Shown piece by piece: positions 23,647 to 36,165 of a DNA stretch of 64,000 bases. The position numbers and the translations under genes were made by a program. The notes under the pieces are model-generated. The model had not been told where the DNA came from. It did not search any database and worked only from the letters and a program-made list of their open reading frames with translations. Origin of the DNA: Fragilaria crotonensis (taxonomy: Eukaryota; Bacillariophyta; Fragilariophyceae; Fragilariales; Fragilariaceae); contig JAKSYS010000007.1 in the NCBI GenBank assembly GCA_022925895.1, forward strand, positions 1-64,000, given 5' to 3'. Every line of letters starts with the position of its first letter. Within the stretch, counting starts at the first letter, position 1.

Positions 23647-25119
23647 ATGCTTCAGTCGCATGAGGCGAGGTATGCCTCTGGATCTGTATTGACTTCTTCG
23701 TTTCGAGGCTGGAGCTCGTTTCGAAGGAGAATCAAACCAACGTGTGAGCCGCAGTTTCTGGTGCTTTCAGAGCAAACAGATTGGATAACGGTGGGGGCGG
23801 CAGGCAAGCAGAAAGGGCTGGATATGTCTCAATTGATTGGACGAATCAAAGGATCGTCGATTCGGAACATTGAGTTGATGGGCTGGGCGAGAGAAGATGC
23901 CGATGCGGCCATCCTCCTCCTGTCTGCACTGATGCAAAATTCCAATCAAATTCGAGGCATCAAATTAAACGAATGTGACCTGCCGCCTATTGATCTTTCT
24001 ACACTGTCAACCGTCAATTTCATGTGCGTCCAATCTGAGTTGACAGCAATCGAAGCGAATCCCATGTGCAAGTCCACTCCACGCCATCTCAAGCAATTGG
24101 TGCTCAACTACAATCCGATTGGCGACACTCCGGTAAAGATCATTGCTGATATGTTACAACGAAATGGATTTTCGGTGGAGGACGTTCAATTGATAGGATG
24201 TGAGGTTTCTGACGTTGGAGCCATTGCACTGGCTGGGGCCCTTTGCTCAAACAATACGTTGACAAAGCTGGCTCTCTCAGCAAATTCCATAACAGATGTC
24301 GGAGTCAGTGCGCTTTGCACGTCACTCTCCGCGAAATCTTGCCTATCAGATTTGCAAATTGGGTACAATCCATTTGGCGAAGAGGGATTTCAAGCTCTTG
24401 CAGCAGCACTTGATCGTGGAGTATCCCTTCACACTCTTTACCTACATGGTCAAATCCGGAGTCTCTCCTCAATACCTGAAAAACAACCAATTGTACATGC
24501 GCTGGGTCTCTCTAAAACGCTGCGTGAATTGAATTTATCATTTAATCATTTCGGGGATGCCGGCGCATCTCTCATTGCGCAAGTATTGACAACGAGTCGA
24601 TCCATCCAGGTATTGTTTCTTACGAATTGCTACATTGGTGATGATGGCACTGCGGCCATTGCCAATGCACTCGGTCCGAACAAAACCTTGCAAGAACTAT
24701 GGTTGACTCACAATCACATTCGCAACGCCGGTGTGACGAGTTTGGCGGGAGCCATGGCTATAAACACTACGTTGAAGCGCCTCGAGTTGGGTGGTGTGGT
24801 GTGCGATCGAGCGGCGGCATTGGAAATGGTCACGGCGTTTTCATGCGACTCGTGTCGAAACGACAACAACAACTACAACTCGACTCTGTGCGAGATGAAC
24901 TTCTTGCCATCGTGTGCCGTTCTCGATACGGATCCAATCCATCAATTCTTTCGTGTTGAATTCGAATACCTCCGATCATCCAAGCTCAGGCGTGTTTGGC
25001 GAGAAGATAAGGGTGCACGACTTGCTCTTATTCTGCAATACCTTTCGAGGGATGAGTGTTTTGGGAGTGATCTAGTTTACCAGACGCTCCGCAACATGCC
25101 GGATACGATTTTGGGTTGA
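23647..25119 (+). CDS. Ribonuclease-inhibitor-type leucine-rich repeat protein
   Basis: This is a 490-residue intact frame. From about residue 155 it carries repeats of the RI/NLRC3 kind, 28 residues long with the pattern L..L.L..N.I.D.GA..LA.AL (LTKLALSANSITDVGVSAL, LRELNLSFNHFGDAGASLI, LQELWLTHNHIRNAGVTSL). The repeats mediate protein binding, and none of the nucleotide-binding or effector domains of true NLRs is present. The N-terminal 100 residues are unrecognised. The C-terminal 80 residues (DPIHQFFRVEFEYLRSSKLRR and on) look helical. There is no signal peptide or membrane segment, so a cytosolic or nuclear adaptor role is likely. Such proteins are abundant in diatoms. Confidence 0.88.
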   Translation: MLQSHEARYASGSVLTSSFRGWSSFRRRIKPTCEPQFLVLSEQTDWITVGAAGKQKGLDMSQLIGRIKGSSIRNIELMGWAREDADAAILLLSALMQNSNQIRGIKLNECDLPPIDLSTLSTVNFMCVQSELTAIEANPMCKSTPRHLKQLVLNYNPIGDTPVKIIADMLQRNGFSVEDVQLIGCEVSDVGAIALAGALCSNNTLTKLALSANSITDVGVSALCTSLSAKSCLSDLQIGYNPFGEEGFQALAAALDRGVSLHTLYLHGQIRSLSSIPEKQPIVHALGLSKTLRELNLSFNHFGDAGASLIAQVLTTSRSIQVLFLTNCYIGDDGTAAIANALGPNKTLQELWLTHNHIRNAGVTSLAGAMAINTTLKRLELGGVVCDRAAALEMVTAFSCDSCRNDNNNYNSTLCEMNFLPSCAVLDTDPIHQFFRVEFEYLRSSKLRRVWREDKGARLALILQYLSRDECFGSDLVYQTLRNMPDTILG

Positions 25120-27920
25120 GATACGACCAGGACACAGTATAGTAGTTTTGCCATGATTTTAAGGAGCCTTTTCAGTTAAAATCATGTGATGCCTAAACTA
25201 CCAGTAGGTTGAATTGGAGTACAAGCGCACATCGTACACGACATTAAGATGAAATGAACTATTTGTACCTTGTGCCTGTTCACATCATGCAACCTGGAAA
25301 TAGCATACGATATTCATATCCTTACAGGGTAACTTCCTACATGGTATAGGTAGAGCAAGTCGTTACAGGGTAATTTCCTAAATGGCAACAGGTAAAGCTG
25401 TTTCTCTTTCAAATGGCAACACACCATTTTTGGATCAGCTGTAGCATTATCACACTCCATGATGACTTCTTGAGAAGTCTTCCTTTCAAAGAAGAGGCAG
25501 GATTTTGCCAGGAAAGCAACATGCAAAGTCACAAGTGATCTCTTTACAGAGTTTCATGCAGTCATTCCCTTTGCATGCTTTGATTTCCCGTCAATTTTAT
25601 ACGGGCTGTCTCAATGACTGACGATTAATTGGAGCATTTGTTGGTGACACTTTGTCGTGGAGACAAAGATGGTGATGACTCCAAACACATTTGCTATGTT
25701 GATGAGTTCCTTAGAGAACTCAAGAAAGTTCCAATGTTTATTCACCAAAGATGTCAACTCAATGGCATCCAATGGAGGGGAGACTATCTTGACAATTTTC
25801 CCATCCCTTCACCGCCAATCATCTATCCGCTTCTTGTGGGTAATGAAGCCTCAACCAGAAAGAATCTCCTGTTAAGGAAGAGTCTCATTAATGCCACAGG
25901 TGGTGTCCTTAGTGGAAGGGCCTTGCTTTGTTTGATAAAGGAACTGACTTTTTGGTGTGATAGTGCCTCACAACTTTCTAAATAGAGGTGGAACCTTCCT
26001 TCCGGTACAAATTGGGGTGCTTATGCAACCGGGACAAATTGGGGTGATTATGCAAATTGGAGCCTTGGCTGCTGCGGTATATCTTTGTAAATAATACAAG
26101 TGATGCTTTGGAATGATTGGTGCAATTGGCTGCTGTAACCAGCAAGCAAGTGGTGCCTGTTTGTTGAAGCCACCAGCAGTGGGCGGGAACCCTTGTCATG
26201 GTTTTCCTTGCTTGGTCTCTCTTTGGACCAATTCCTATACTGGAGACAAATGCAACAACCAAGACCACACCACAGCTATGTAAAGAAGAGTACTTGCAAG
26301 GAAAGATCAACTCCATTGCCTGTTGACCTGGCTGCATGCAGAAGAACGCACAATATGGCAACAATGCAAGGAAGAGTAGTGCCTACTAAACAATGTTCAA
26401 CCTAGCTACAACCCTGCTGTCCATTTCCATTCACATCCCAAGGCAAGGGAACACCATTCTGCCAAGTAATGCAGGGCATGACATGTTTGCCAGATATTGT
26501 CTGCAACCTTGGTGTTTTTGTTATGAATTCTAATCCCTATTTTTAGGATCTTACATCAATTCTTCAAAAGGACACATCTACATTCAACATCTCTGTGTAA
26601 AAATTCTCATCATTGTGAATAATCACCTTCAGCTCTGCTTAGTGAATCCATGACAGACAGAACAGTCGTTGACCAGCATTGTACTAGGTAGCCATTATCT
26701 ACCGTCGTTACATAGGCACCCTTCATATGAGCAGCCTTTCTATGTGTTTTGAGCAATTGAAAGATCATCTTTTCATTGAAACCGCCACCTCCAAGCTCAG
26801 CCATCAAGGAAGTGATCTTACTTGGCAAAGATTATGTTGCTTGTCTCACTCCCGGCCCTGTATGTCCCGTATGCAGAGGAATCTCTCATTTGTGGTGGTT
26901 CACTGTTAGATTGCATGTTTGTGTTGTCCCTCCACCTTAAAGCCAAGGTGGTCCTGCAAAATGCTGAATGCTTTTGACACATCCTGTGAATCCAGCCATC
27001 CATGAGGAGGCTTGTTCACATTCTCTAATTTCCCCCAACAAAGTTGGCATCCATACACATTTTGCATACAATATTTCCGCCTTTATGTACATGATGCCTG
27101 ATAAGGTTGGCCCCTCCAGCAATATCATTGAATGTGATTTGTGAATTTTAATTTCTGGTCCATTGCAAATGGGATGTGCTGCCTGTTTGTGAAGCATACA
27201 AAGTGGCCCTTTGCACGAATGGGACAGGCCAGCGTGTTTTGCAATTGAGCAGGCATTTTTGGCATATGGGACAGTCCCACTTGTTTTTGTGAAGTGTTTG
27301 TGAGCTTGGAATACATTGCTTTTCTTACTACTAGATCAGGGTTAAGTGACAATGACGATCACTTTTGCGATTGCTTACTAGGTGAATGAGCCATCAAGCA
27401 ACATTGCAGCCAGTGGCATTGATAATTGTTTCTATTGTGCATGTAATGGCAGAAATTACAATTGAATACGACCAAAATTCAACTCAAAAACAAAAACATT
27501 TTGGTGTAGAGGCAGTGTTGTTGACATTTGGCAGCACTCTGCCACCAAACATGAAAATGTTACTCTCACCAATCCGCCCCTTTTTGACAGACTCCGTGAT
27601 TGGGATTCAAGTGCGCAGTTCTTGAGCAACAAGACAGTGGATCTCGAGGGGAATCTCATTTTTCCATGGCATTGCAAGGACCCACATTTCAAGAGTTGCA
27701 TTTGGCTTCAGTGACTACTCGTAGCAGTGAGTCAGCATACTTGGGTTTCACGTGGAAACAACAGGGAATCGTGGCGGGTTGTACGTTGTATGATGTTTTT
27801 GGAGGAATCCAAGTCTCGAGATGCCTTGTTCATCATATATACTGCACGCAAAACAGGAACTCCTTTTGCAGTGAAAACATCCATATATCACATCCACAAT
27901 CTACACCAAATCTTCGAAAG
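25120..27920. other. Degenerate repeat-rich DNA
   Basis: There is no intact gene. A 118-codon plus-strand frame at 25629-25985 is unrecognised. Minus-strand fragments at 26610-27350 look like pieces of one decayed protein with Cys and His residues, possibly a transposase. Small direct repeats include ttacagggtaa words near 25323 and 25366, and acaaattggggtg near 26006 and 26034. The whole stretch has the low-complexity, frame-broken look of old mobile DNA. Confidence 0.5.
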
Positions 27921-27928
27921 GTCATGAC

Positions 27929-28500
27929 CAGGGGTGTCCTATTTAAGGCGGGCGCCTTAATTTTGGGGCCAATCGCCTTTTTGAAGCCTTGAAAAAGCGC
28001 CTTAAATAAGGTCCTGTAGATTCTACGCTACAAACATACCATCGCGTAGAATTGTACGTGTAAGTTTGTACGGAGCACTCTCGTAGCATAGTACGACAGT
28101 ACTCCAGTAGATTATAAACAACATACAGTAAAAACATGGATACAGTACCATATTGTACAGTACTCCAGTATATCCGTAGCCAGTAGCCAGATGCTTAATT
28201 TGGACTTGGAACTCAACTGTTGCAGTGAAAAAAGCTGAAACAATTGAAGTTACATCCATGATTGTTCATGGTGAGCTGTGAGGTCTGTTGGCAGTTTCAT
28301 TTTCTTGATGGACTGAAGTGGGGATGAGCGTTGCAGCTGCACTGTACAGTCATAAACCTTAACTCTAAATCCCCAAAACCCTAACCCCTAACCCCCACCG
28401 CCTTACACCGCCTTTTTGAAGGTCCAAAAAAGCGCCTATATTAACTAATTAAGGCGCTGCTAGGCGCGCCGGCCCGGTCGCCTTAAATAGGACACCCCTG
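27929..28500. mobile_element. Non-autonomous hAT element with 8-bp target duplication
   Basis: The ends are CAGGGGTGTCCTATTTAAGG and its exact inverted copy. The 8-bp palindrome GTCATGAC flanks both sides (27921-27928 and 28501-28508). An 8-bp duplication and CAGGGGTG-type ends are hallmarks of hAT elements. The 572-bp interior encodes no transposase but has further GCGCCTTAA-type inverted words near each end and a CCCTAA-rich run at about 28376-28398. The perfect duplication suggests a fairly recent insertion, or strong preference for a palindromic site. Confidence 0.9.
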
Positions 28501-28508
28501 GTCATGAC

Positions 28509-29164
28509 ATACACGGGTTCATACTGCAAAGGCTGAAAACAGGGATAATGATCATCATGGATACTTGTGCACGTGACGTCAACAAAGGTGATGTCATCAT
28601 TGTCGTATCGGTAACAGCATCGTCCTTGAGAATGCTAACATTTTCGATCTCCGCTGCATGCATCGGCAGGTCAGCTTCTTTTGTAGATGACGTGTTCTCG
28701 ATAGGAGGATGCAGAGACGGCTACTCAGCACTGAGCGCCCGTAAGAATCACGACTAGGTCTATGAATACTTGTACCAGGTTGCTTGTTCATGTATCAAAC
28801 GGAACGCAGACTATGTATACAAGAACAAGTACCGGTCGACGTGTTCTGCGCGAGGTCTAAAAAAAGCGGACAGCCAGACAGACGAATGACTGCTCTGTCT
28901 CTCGAATGAAAATACTCTGTCTCTTGTGTTGTTGGAGGCATCCCTTGCATTCTACGTATATAGTACAGTACATGGTACGCCATACTTTACGTACTATGTA
29001 CTCCGAGTACCTGGTACGACTAGTACAAGTACAAAGTACTTGGAATATGTGCGTTGGACTTAATGAAATTTTGTAAGTCTTGGCTGATTGTGTGAGTTTG
29101 TTCGATACCAAGGGCTACACGGGGAATTGCGCGGCATTGTTGCCTCGAGGCTCGTGGCTCTCGA
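28509..29164. other. Intergenic, upstream of the ATP-grasp gene
   Basis: No gene is seen. GTAC dyads cluster at 28965-29045, including gtactccgagtac, just upstream of the ATP-grasp gene, where its promoter is expected. Confidence 0.5.
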
Positions 29165-30757
29165 ATGTATGATAGGCCAAATGCGAACATGCATCAAAAT
29201 CCACCACTACATTTTTCAGTTGTGGCATATTTTTTGTGGCTGGACATTTACTCCAGAATGGTTATGGAATTTTCCAATGTTTCCAACGCTGAAGAGACTG
29301 CCGAAGCCTTACGCCTCGACGAGCATGCTCTCTCCAAGGCCGGTTTGACCGACTGCGATAAGCGAGTTCTGCGTTCGGATCATTCTCCTTCCCCCTCATT
29401 GACGGATGTGGACACGAACAGCATTATCAGTAGCGACAACCATGTCGAGCAAATTTCCTCTAATCCTGCCGACAACGGTGGAAATCATCGTGAAGGCATC
29501 ATTATTCCCGATTCAGACCGCGAGCTCCTCAAATCCGTCGTAACACCCCTTGGAGATTATGATCCGCTTTCTCCAACAGCTAGCATTACTGACACCTACA
29601 TTCCAATTTTGGAAGCCCGTGGCGGTACTGACAAGGATGCGACTGGTCATCGTCGCGATTCCATCCCCATTGGCCACGGCGTGATTGATCATGGAGGATA
29701 CTCTGCCGTTGTTCAGTACCTGGATGACGTCCAGGGACCCGACAATGACTTGGCAGCACAGTGCAATGAGGCGCTCTTTCGTCATTTGCACAAGCGGGCC
29801 AAGGGTGTCATTGTCCGCAACAATCCTGGCACCCTGTGCCCTGCCGCTCAGGCGAAACTTGACTCGCTCTTGACGGAGCTTTCCGCAATGGGAGTTCTCG
29901 TCTTGTCGACTCCCGAACTCGTTCGTGCCATGGGAGCCAAGGACGCTCTTGTGAAGATTAAGCATTTGCAAGTTGGTATCCTTGATACATCCGTCTACAC
30001 AACTGCCGATCAGCTCATGGAGGGATTCCGAATGTCCATTGCGTTTCAGCCCCGGGTCATTAAGCAGAATCGAGGATCTCAAGGAGAAGGCATTTGGATT
30101 TGCAAGTTGCAAGATGAATCCCAGTACTGTCAAAACTATGGTGACGTCATTGCTGATCTCGACACGAAGTTGGTCCTCATGGAGGCCTTTGACAATCATG
30201 TTGAAATCCATACAGTGGCAGAATTCATTGAGTTCTGTGTCAATGGCCGCACCGAATTGTCGGGAGAGTGGACATCCACTGGTGTTGGAAAATACCTCGA
30301 AGGTGGCATTGAATCCGGCGCCATGCTGGTCGATCAACGCTTCTTGCCTCGTATTGTCGAAGGAGAAGTCAGATGCACCATGGTCGGACCCGAACTCATT
30401 GGCTTGGTGCACAAGAAACCGCAGGAGGGCGGCTTGTCCTGCACGTTGCAAAGTGGTGCCATTTACACCAACTACACCTCTGATGCGCCTGAGTTCACTT
30501 CCTTGGTCAACAAATTCAGATCGGATATCCCGCACATTCTCGAGTGCTTTGGCATGACGGACCAGCCTTTGCCTCTGCTCTGGACCGCCGATTTCATTTT
30601 CGGGAACCCGGACGAGGATGGAAATGATACATTTTTTGTTGGTGAGTTCAACTGCTCTTGCGTCGGTGTCACGCAGCAGCTTGAGTTTGCAGACTTGGTT
30701 GGAAAGACGGCTCTTGAGTACGCGACGGTCGGGTACGGTGGGCCAAGCCCTATTTGA
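29165..30757 (+). CDS. ATP-grasp protein, Cj0069/DUF6815-like
   Basis: This is a 530-residue intact frame. Residues about 165-520 match the ATP-grasp pattern of the Cj0069-type family: KQNRGSQGEG at 300-309 for the ATP-binding lysine and glycine-rich loop, and WTADFIFGNPDEDG plus GEFNCSCVG (493-501) near the C-terminus for metal and phosphate contacts. ATP-grasp enzymes join a carboxylate to a nucleophile through an acyl phosphate; the substrate is unknown. The first 140 residues are Ser/Asp-rich and probably disordered. An in-frame ATG at 29258 would drop 31 residues that include a short hydrophobic stretch; an upstream stop lies at 29093. A damaged partial copy sits at 37561-38520. Confidence 0.75.
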   Translation: MYDRPNANMHQNPPLHFSVVAYFLWLDIYSRMVMEFSNVSNAEETAEALRLDEHALSKAGLTDCDKRVLRSDHSPSPSLTDVDTNSIISSDNHVEQISSNPADNGGNHREGIIIPDSDRELLKSVVTPLGDYDPLSPTASITDTYIPILEARGGTDKDATGHRRDSIPIGHGVIDHGGYSAVVQYLDDVQGPDNDLAAQCNEALFRHLHKRAKGVIVRNNPGTLCPAAQAKLDSLLTELSAMGVLVLSTPELVRAMGAKDALVKIKHLQVGILDTSVYTTADQLMEGFRMSIAFQPRVIKQNRGSQGEGIWICKLQDESQYCQNYGDVIADLDTKLVLMEAFDNHVEIHTVAEFIEFCVNGRTELSGEWTSTGVGKYLEGGIESGAMLVDQRFLPRIVEGEVRCTMVGPELIGLVHKKPQEGGLSCTLQSGAIYTNYTSDAPEFTSLVNKFRSDIPHILECFGMTDQPLPLLWTADFIFGNPDEDGNDTFFVGEFNCSCVGVTQQLEFADLVGKTALEYATVGYGGPSPI

Positions 30758-31988
30758 CGACAATCAAACATTCGAGAGATTTTTACGATATGGATATGCG
30801 TATGCATGGGAACCGAGCAGAAAACTTCCATTTACTTACGAAGCGCGGTTCGAAAACTCTTCATTACATTACGAAATTGGCATGGTGTACTAGCGGCAGT
30901 ATTTACAAATCTAAGACCATACTTGTTCAAATCCTGACTCATGACTCTTTCGTTTCAATGTGCCCTCATGTCGTGCAGTCTCATCAGATATGGATGCTGT
31001 TGATACTTTTGATAGTCCAGGCAAACGTAGAAATGATGAGAATCCTGACCGGGATTTCTGTGATTGTGAGAATCCAAACAATCCAAGGGCCGTGCCTTGT
31101 ACCGCGCTCACTGGGGAGCTAGATTAGATGCAAGACATCGACCGGGACACCCTCGTTGTCTAATGTTGATTCCGAACTGGAGTCACACGTGCGAGCGCAG
31201 TTGATTTGCGAGAGTGGTGGCTTTTGTTAGAGTGTCTGGTGTCGTGAGTGCTTAGCATACCTGTACCTCTTCACCCTGACGACCAATCTGACCAGCAAAG
31301 ATGTAATTGAGGTGAATAGGATGGCTAGAATTGAACTTGTGAGCGGAGTCCGAGAGGTACTCCGCCGTTAAAACTATTGTAGTATTCACTGTACGTGAAT
31401 GTACGTGGGTCACAGTGAGAGAGAAAGTGTGACTCAACCTCGTACGTGGATATGTACACGTACTCTGTACGGATATGCAGAGTAGTACTGCCAGCTGGCA
31501 GAAGTAAGCACGAACCGAAAAGATAATTGTTACTGGTTGATAATGGCCTTGGCAAAATGGATAGAGATTGAGGAGTACAACTGGGATCCTTTTTGGCATT
31601 CACGTTTGCTATCTTGGGTATCACCTTCTGGTGGGCTGACGGTTTATGCGGAATAGTACAACCTACCGGTAGCACCAATTCAAACAGCTTCTTGTGAATG
31701 TAGATTACTGTACTCAGAGTACATTTTTTATTTTATTTTACATGACCTGGCTATCATGACAATCAACTACGACGATCTATGATTATCGCGAGTATGTGGA
31801 GCCAGCAGCTCGAAGATTGCTTGAATTGATAACGTCTCCGCGGATTCCGCTAGCGTTTTGTTAGCGCCTTTCTGGGTGCAAAAAATGAGCTGGTCAACGT
31901 GCAGTTGCGACTTTTTGATCATCGTTGGACACAAAACATGCTTTTCGTTAAGCAATATATTCGTCTGGTGACGCATGTTTCTACAGCT
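30758..31988. other. Intergenic after the ATP-grasp gene
   Basis: No gene is seen. The part at about 30765-30920 is also found after the partial copy (38390-38535), including attcgagagatt and gtatttacaaatc, so the copied unit included the 3' flank. Short minus-strand frames at 31252-31678 and 31767-31976 are unrecognised. Confidence 0.55.
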
Positions 31989-34008
31989 TTAAACGATTTT
32001 GCGGTTGCTTCTTAGATGATGCAATACTTCATATTGCTGCACCTGTTTTATGTCCTCCTGTCGTGTGGCATAATTGTTTAGCGCCGAGAAGTTCGATACA
32101 CAGGGTACTATGGCATGGGGGTTCAGCTGTTGTGGATACTGCCTCTCTGAGAATGCGGCAACTTGGCTGACGGCAAAAGCAATGTCGGGGCGAGTGTTGG
32201 TGGACAAGTAAAGGAGCATGCCGCCAACAATGGAATGGTAGCTCCACGATTCGGTCATGGGAGGTCCGTCAGGGTCGATGCCGAGGGCGGCCTGAGAGTG
32301 AAGGTTAGATTCTTTGCTTCCAAGTTGGCAACAAGCTTGTTGAGGTTGCTTTGGTTGAGATAGGCCATACCTAGATCATCATTATATAGAACGACCATAA
32401 TCGTACTATCTTTGTTGAGCAGACACGGGTCGTTAGCGCAGGCTTTAAAGCCTTCTTTGTGCAAGGCCTCCGACAAGTGTTGGTACCAAAGTCTTGGCGC
32501 CATGTTTAAGCCATAGAGGCTTTTCGAGAGCTGGAGGAAGGTGGCCTCTGGGTGGAGAGTGGAATCCACAAAGGCAAGTCAATCCAGACTGGATCTGACA
32601 GCAGAGGTTGAACAAACGCACTGCCAAAGTCAATTGTGCAGCTTTTCTAGTTCAAAGTTAGTGAGTAAACTAGTAGAAACAACCACCATACAGTACACTA
32701 AGCCACAACTGGGGCAAAAGTCTCCTGGACATTTTCTTGGAGATTGCCTGGTACACAGTAACGTGCCTTGTACTTACTGATAGTACCATTGGGAGTATGC
32801 ATGCAACAAAACACCTAAGCATCGGGTAGAATTCGAGTCTTGGCTTCCGTGATTGGCATGACTTCTATCCAATTTGCGGCTTTCATCCATTGCCCTGTTT
32901 GTTGTGATTTCGGATCCCGATGCCTGGGACTGGATCAACATAAGTACCTCAGCTTGAGAGATACCGGCCGGATGGGGCTCCAGCTGCAACATTGCCAAAG
33001 GTTGCTGAAGGAGCTCAGAATTCTGGCGCATGACTTGCTGGAGGCCATTCTTTTTTGTCAACTTGCATATGCCGGGCAACAATGTCAATTTCTCAGCGAC
33101 CATGTGAGCATGGGTGCTTGAGTTTTCTTTGTATCCAACGTCAAGGAGTGCCTGATCAATCTTCTGCTTTGTCAAACGGAGAGGAAAGCAGAAGTCTTCA
33201 TTTCCGGCTCCTCCGGCCAAGAGAAAGGTTTGAGCATGGCAAGCAAGCTTAAAGTTGTGATCATACTGACCTGCCATCATGAGCTCCTCACGTGCATCCT
33301 TTTTATAGTCGGCAGCGAGAGCTTCGAATTTTTCACCGGCGTACTGGGATGGGTGGCAAGCCTTGATTGATGCCTTAAGGTCTTTGAAACGCTTGATGGA
33401 CGTGGATTAGATCGTCTTGATCAGCTGGAGCCAAACGACGTGAAGCGAGTCGTTGTCTTTAGTTATCTCTTTCATTTTGCTTATGAGAGTAGGATTGAGA
33501 GACGAAAGAAAGAACTTGGTGGCAGGAAGATCATTTGATTTGTTGTATTTGTTGTACTGAGGGCCTTCACTGTAGCAAGAGTGACAGCAGACAACATTCG
33601 TCATAGACACGGAGGACCTCTCAGGATTGGGGAGGTAAGCAATGGTGTCCATCCCACAATCAACAGGATGGTCCCAGACAGCGTTCTGGAAGTCAATGAG
33701 CCTGCTGGAATGAGTAAAGAGGGTTGTCATGCCGGCAGAGGCATGGACAGCAGGGCACAGTTAATTGACGTCGGCAGCGCTCGGATCGAGGCTGACCTAA
33801 CCAGGAGCTGGCTTACCGCCAGTCCAAGAAGACCAATCATCCCCAGAATGGGACACAATGTTGCCCATAATGGGCTTATCGGCCCTATCAGAGGCAGCGA
33901 TGGGGTCGGAGACGCGGCGACAGGGTCGGAAGTTGGTGTCGGAGATGCCATCTCGGAGAGATCAGGTAGACGAATTCGGAAGGGTCTTGAATAGGCTAAG
34001 CACGGCAT
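31989..34008 (-). mobile_element. Ty1/copia retrotransposon remnant
   Basis: Reading on the minus strand, a Gag-like region comes first (33727-34008 and 32774-33730, with VCCHSCYSEG and similar stretches). Then comes a reverse transcriptase fragment with LSKSLYGLNMAPRLWYQHL and VVLYNDDLGMAYL at about 32390-32530, and the following connector YHSIVGGMLLYLSTNTRPDI at 32170-32250. The SLYGL..AP..W and Y.DD signatures are diagnostic of Ty1/copia. Frames are broken, and protease, integrase and most of the reverse transcriptase are missing between the Gag-like and polymerase parts, so an internal deletion is clear. I could not identify LTRs, primer-binding site or target duplication. Confidence 0.82.
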
Positions 34009-36165
34009 GCTTTTAAAGTAGATTAAGTAGACTAGTTGGTAACTTAGGCGCTCGGCAAGACTTGTTTGGTTGGTAACCAGTACTAGCTAGATACTAGTCA
34101 ACAGAGATGGAGACTTAGGGCTGCAGCGTAGATGATTGTGGAGTAATTGAAGAATAAATCCTTGGAAAGCATGGGCTTGGGTCCTTGGATAGGAAACAAT
34201 AAATTCCTTTTGTGAGGAGTTGACTTGCCTGGAAGGAAGCGTGAGGGGGTTAGCCTATAGATTGGGCAAAATAACCACTTGAGGTGACTATCACCAGAGA
34301 TGATACTCTAATCCTACTAGGATGTAGTACAAATTACTGTAGGAAGGTTTCACAAATAGTACGTTCTGAGAAATTATAAGCAACATTAAATTCAGCGTCT
34401 CAATCGTACAAAGAAAACTTGTTGACACATTCCAGCTCTTCTGTCAGGCATTAGTTTGTACAAAATTAATTAGAGACTGAACAATCGTGTAACACAATAG
34501 TTACACGATTCCAGTTTCTCATTTTGATGGATGACCTCTCAGTAGCACAGTGCTTCGACAACAGCGTAGTCCAACAGTGGTGCAGCCGTACAGGAGTAGT
34601 ATGTAGTACTTGCGAGCAACCATTCGTTCACCTCTATCACAACAGCACCAGCCTCATCTATTTGATCTGATTGTCAGCCACTTTTCTGTTTGATCTTCTT
34701 TGCATTTGTTCCAACAATACTGGCCTGATGTCTCTCAGTTGCACCGACTCTTCTTGGGCATTTTTGGACGATCTGCAACATGATCAAATTCATGGAAATG
34801 CAGCAGCTGCCGCCACCGCCCACATCAAAAGGAAAGGGATCCGGAGGACAACAACTACATCAAAGTCCCGCAATAGTGACTAACTTGTCGATTCCTTGAT
34901 CCCCACCTATGACGCCTAAAGTACAATCGAACGTATCGGGATTGCCTCCCAAGCCATCAGTATTTGCAACAGCTTTTGCACCACTTGTCATGTTCGGCAC
35001 CATCCTTGCAAGCTAAGGCCACTACAACCGGGTCCACATCGTCGTTGAGCACCAGAAGTTGTCATCAACAAAGTCTTTGGTGAACGGATGGAACAGGCAT
35101 GGCGATTGGCAACCTTCATCATCCTTGCTGGATGTAGCTTAGAAGAGGCAATCAATACAACAAGAATGTAGTCGAATGAAAAATGTTGTAGGGTCAAGTG
35201 CAAAATTTGTGGCCAAAACACCACTAGTAGAGACCATTCGGGGATTGATTCGGCGTTTTGATTTTTGGTTATGAGTCATGTTTTCACGCATGCCAATTCA
35301 CAGAATAAGCAACATCTCTTTTTCATGTTCATACTATATCAATGAGAATCGATAATTTAAAAATGTTGCATAAGTAGTATCAATAAATTTTGTTTAAGTA
35401 TTCTTGACTTGCAAAATTTTATGCCTTGAGTTTTCCTGTCGATGTGATGCTCTTGCTGTCAGTGTGAATTTCGTCAAAAATAAGAAGTAAGAAACAGGCG
35501 TGCACTATGCCATTCCTTGCCATAGCAGAGACAACATAGTGCAAGCCTGTTGAAAACTTCTGCGAATTGGTCAAGTGTCAAGTTACGGCGCCTTGAAAAA
35601 TGCACCGGACCGTTGGACCGTTAAATACTTTTGAGCGGAGTATACTTTTCTGTTCTTACAAAATTCAAGAGTGACACGGACATATAACGCTAGACCAGCG
35701 GGATCGAAACACCGAATTAATCTCTCGAATGGTCTCTACGGTAGTCTCTACTACCGGTAGAGAGACTCTCTAGTATGTAGAGCAACAGGTTGATCAGGTT
35801 ATGAAACTTGGATTTGCAAACGTGGCGAAAAGATATCGGTAACTGGCATGTCCAAGTTATTTATTTACGAAAGACGGGTCCCACTACTACGTGTAAAGCA
35901 AAAATCGAAGTCAAATCACGAGTTGATTAGTTCGACCACTTTGAAACTTGGATCCCGAATAATTCTGAGCACTACAGTAGTCTAGACCTACAACGTGCCC
36001 GTACCGTATGTACGTAGTTCACTGTAAGAAACCAGCTTCCAGACTTCATGCCCCTCGTGATAGTTCAAGGTTCAAGGACCTGTACTGGGACAGTTAATCA
36101 AAGTAATGGACAAGAAAGCATGTCCTCAACCAGTCAAGAATGGCCTCTCTCCAAGGCGTGGTTTC
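34009..36165. other. Intergenic, no gene recognised
   Basis: These 2.1 kb have no frame above 78 codons. The left part may be the decayed upstream region or LTR of the copia element. Repeated agagactct/accggtag words occur around 35740-35775. Nothing else can be supported. Confidence 0.5.

Noticed and set aside
28354-28400. Telomere (CCCTAA repeats)
   Set aside because: The run is short, imperfect and inside a hAT element with DNA on both sides.
29513-30763. 416-codon minus-strand frame
   Set aside because: It is antisense to the ATP-grasp gene, whose plus-strand frame carries recognisable motifs; the minus frame has none.
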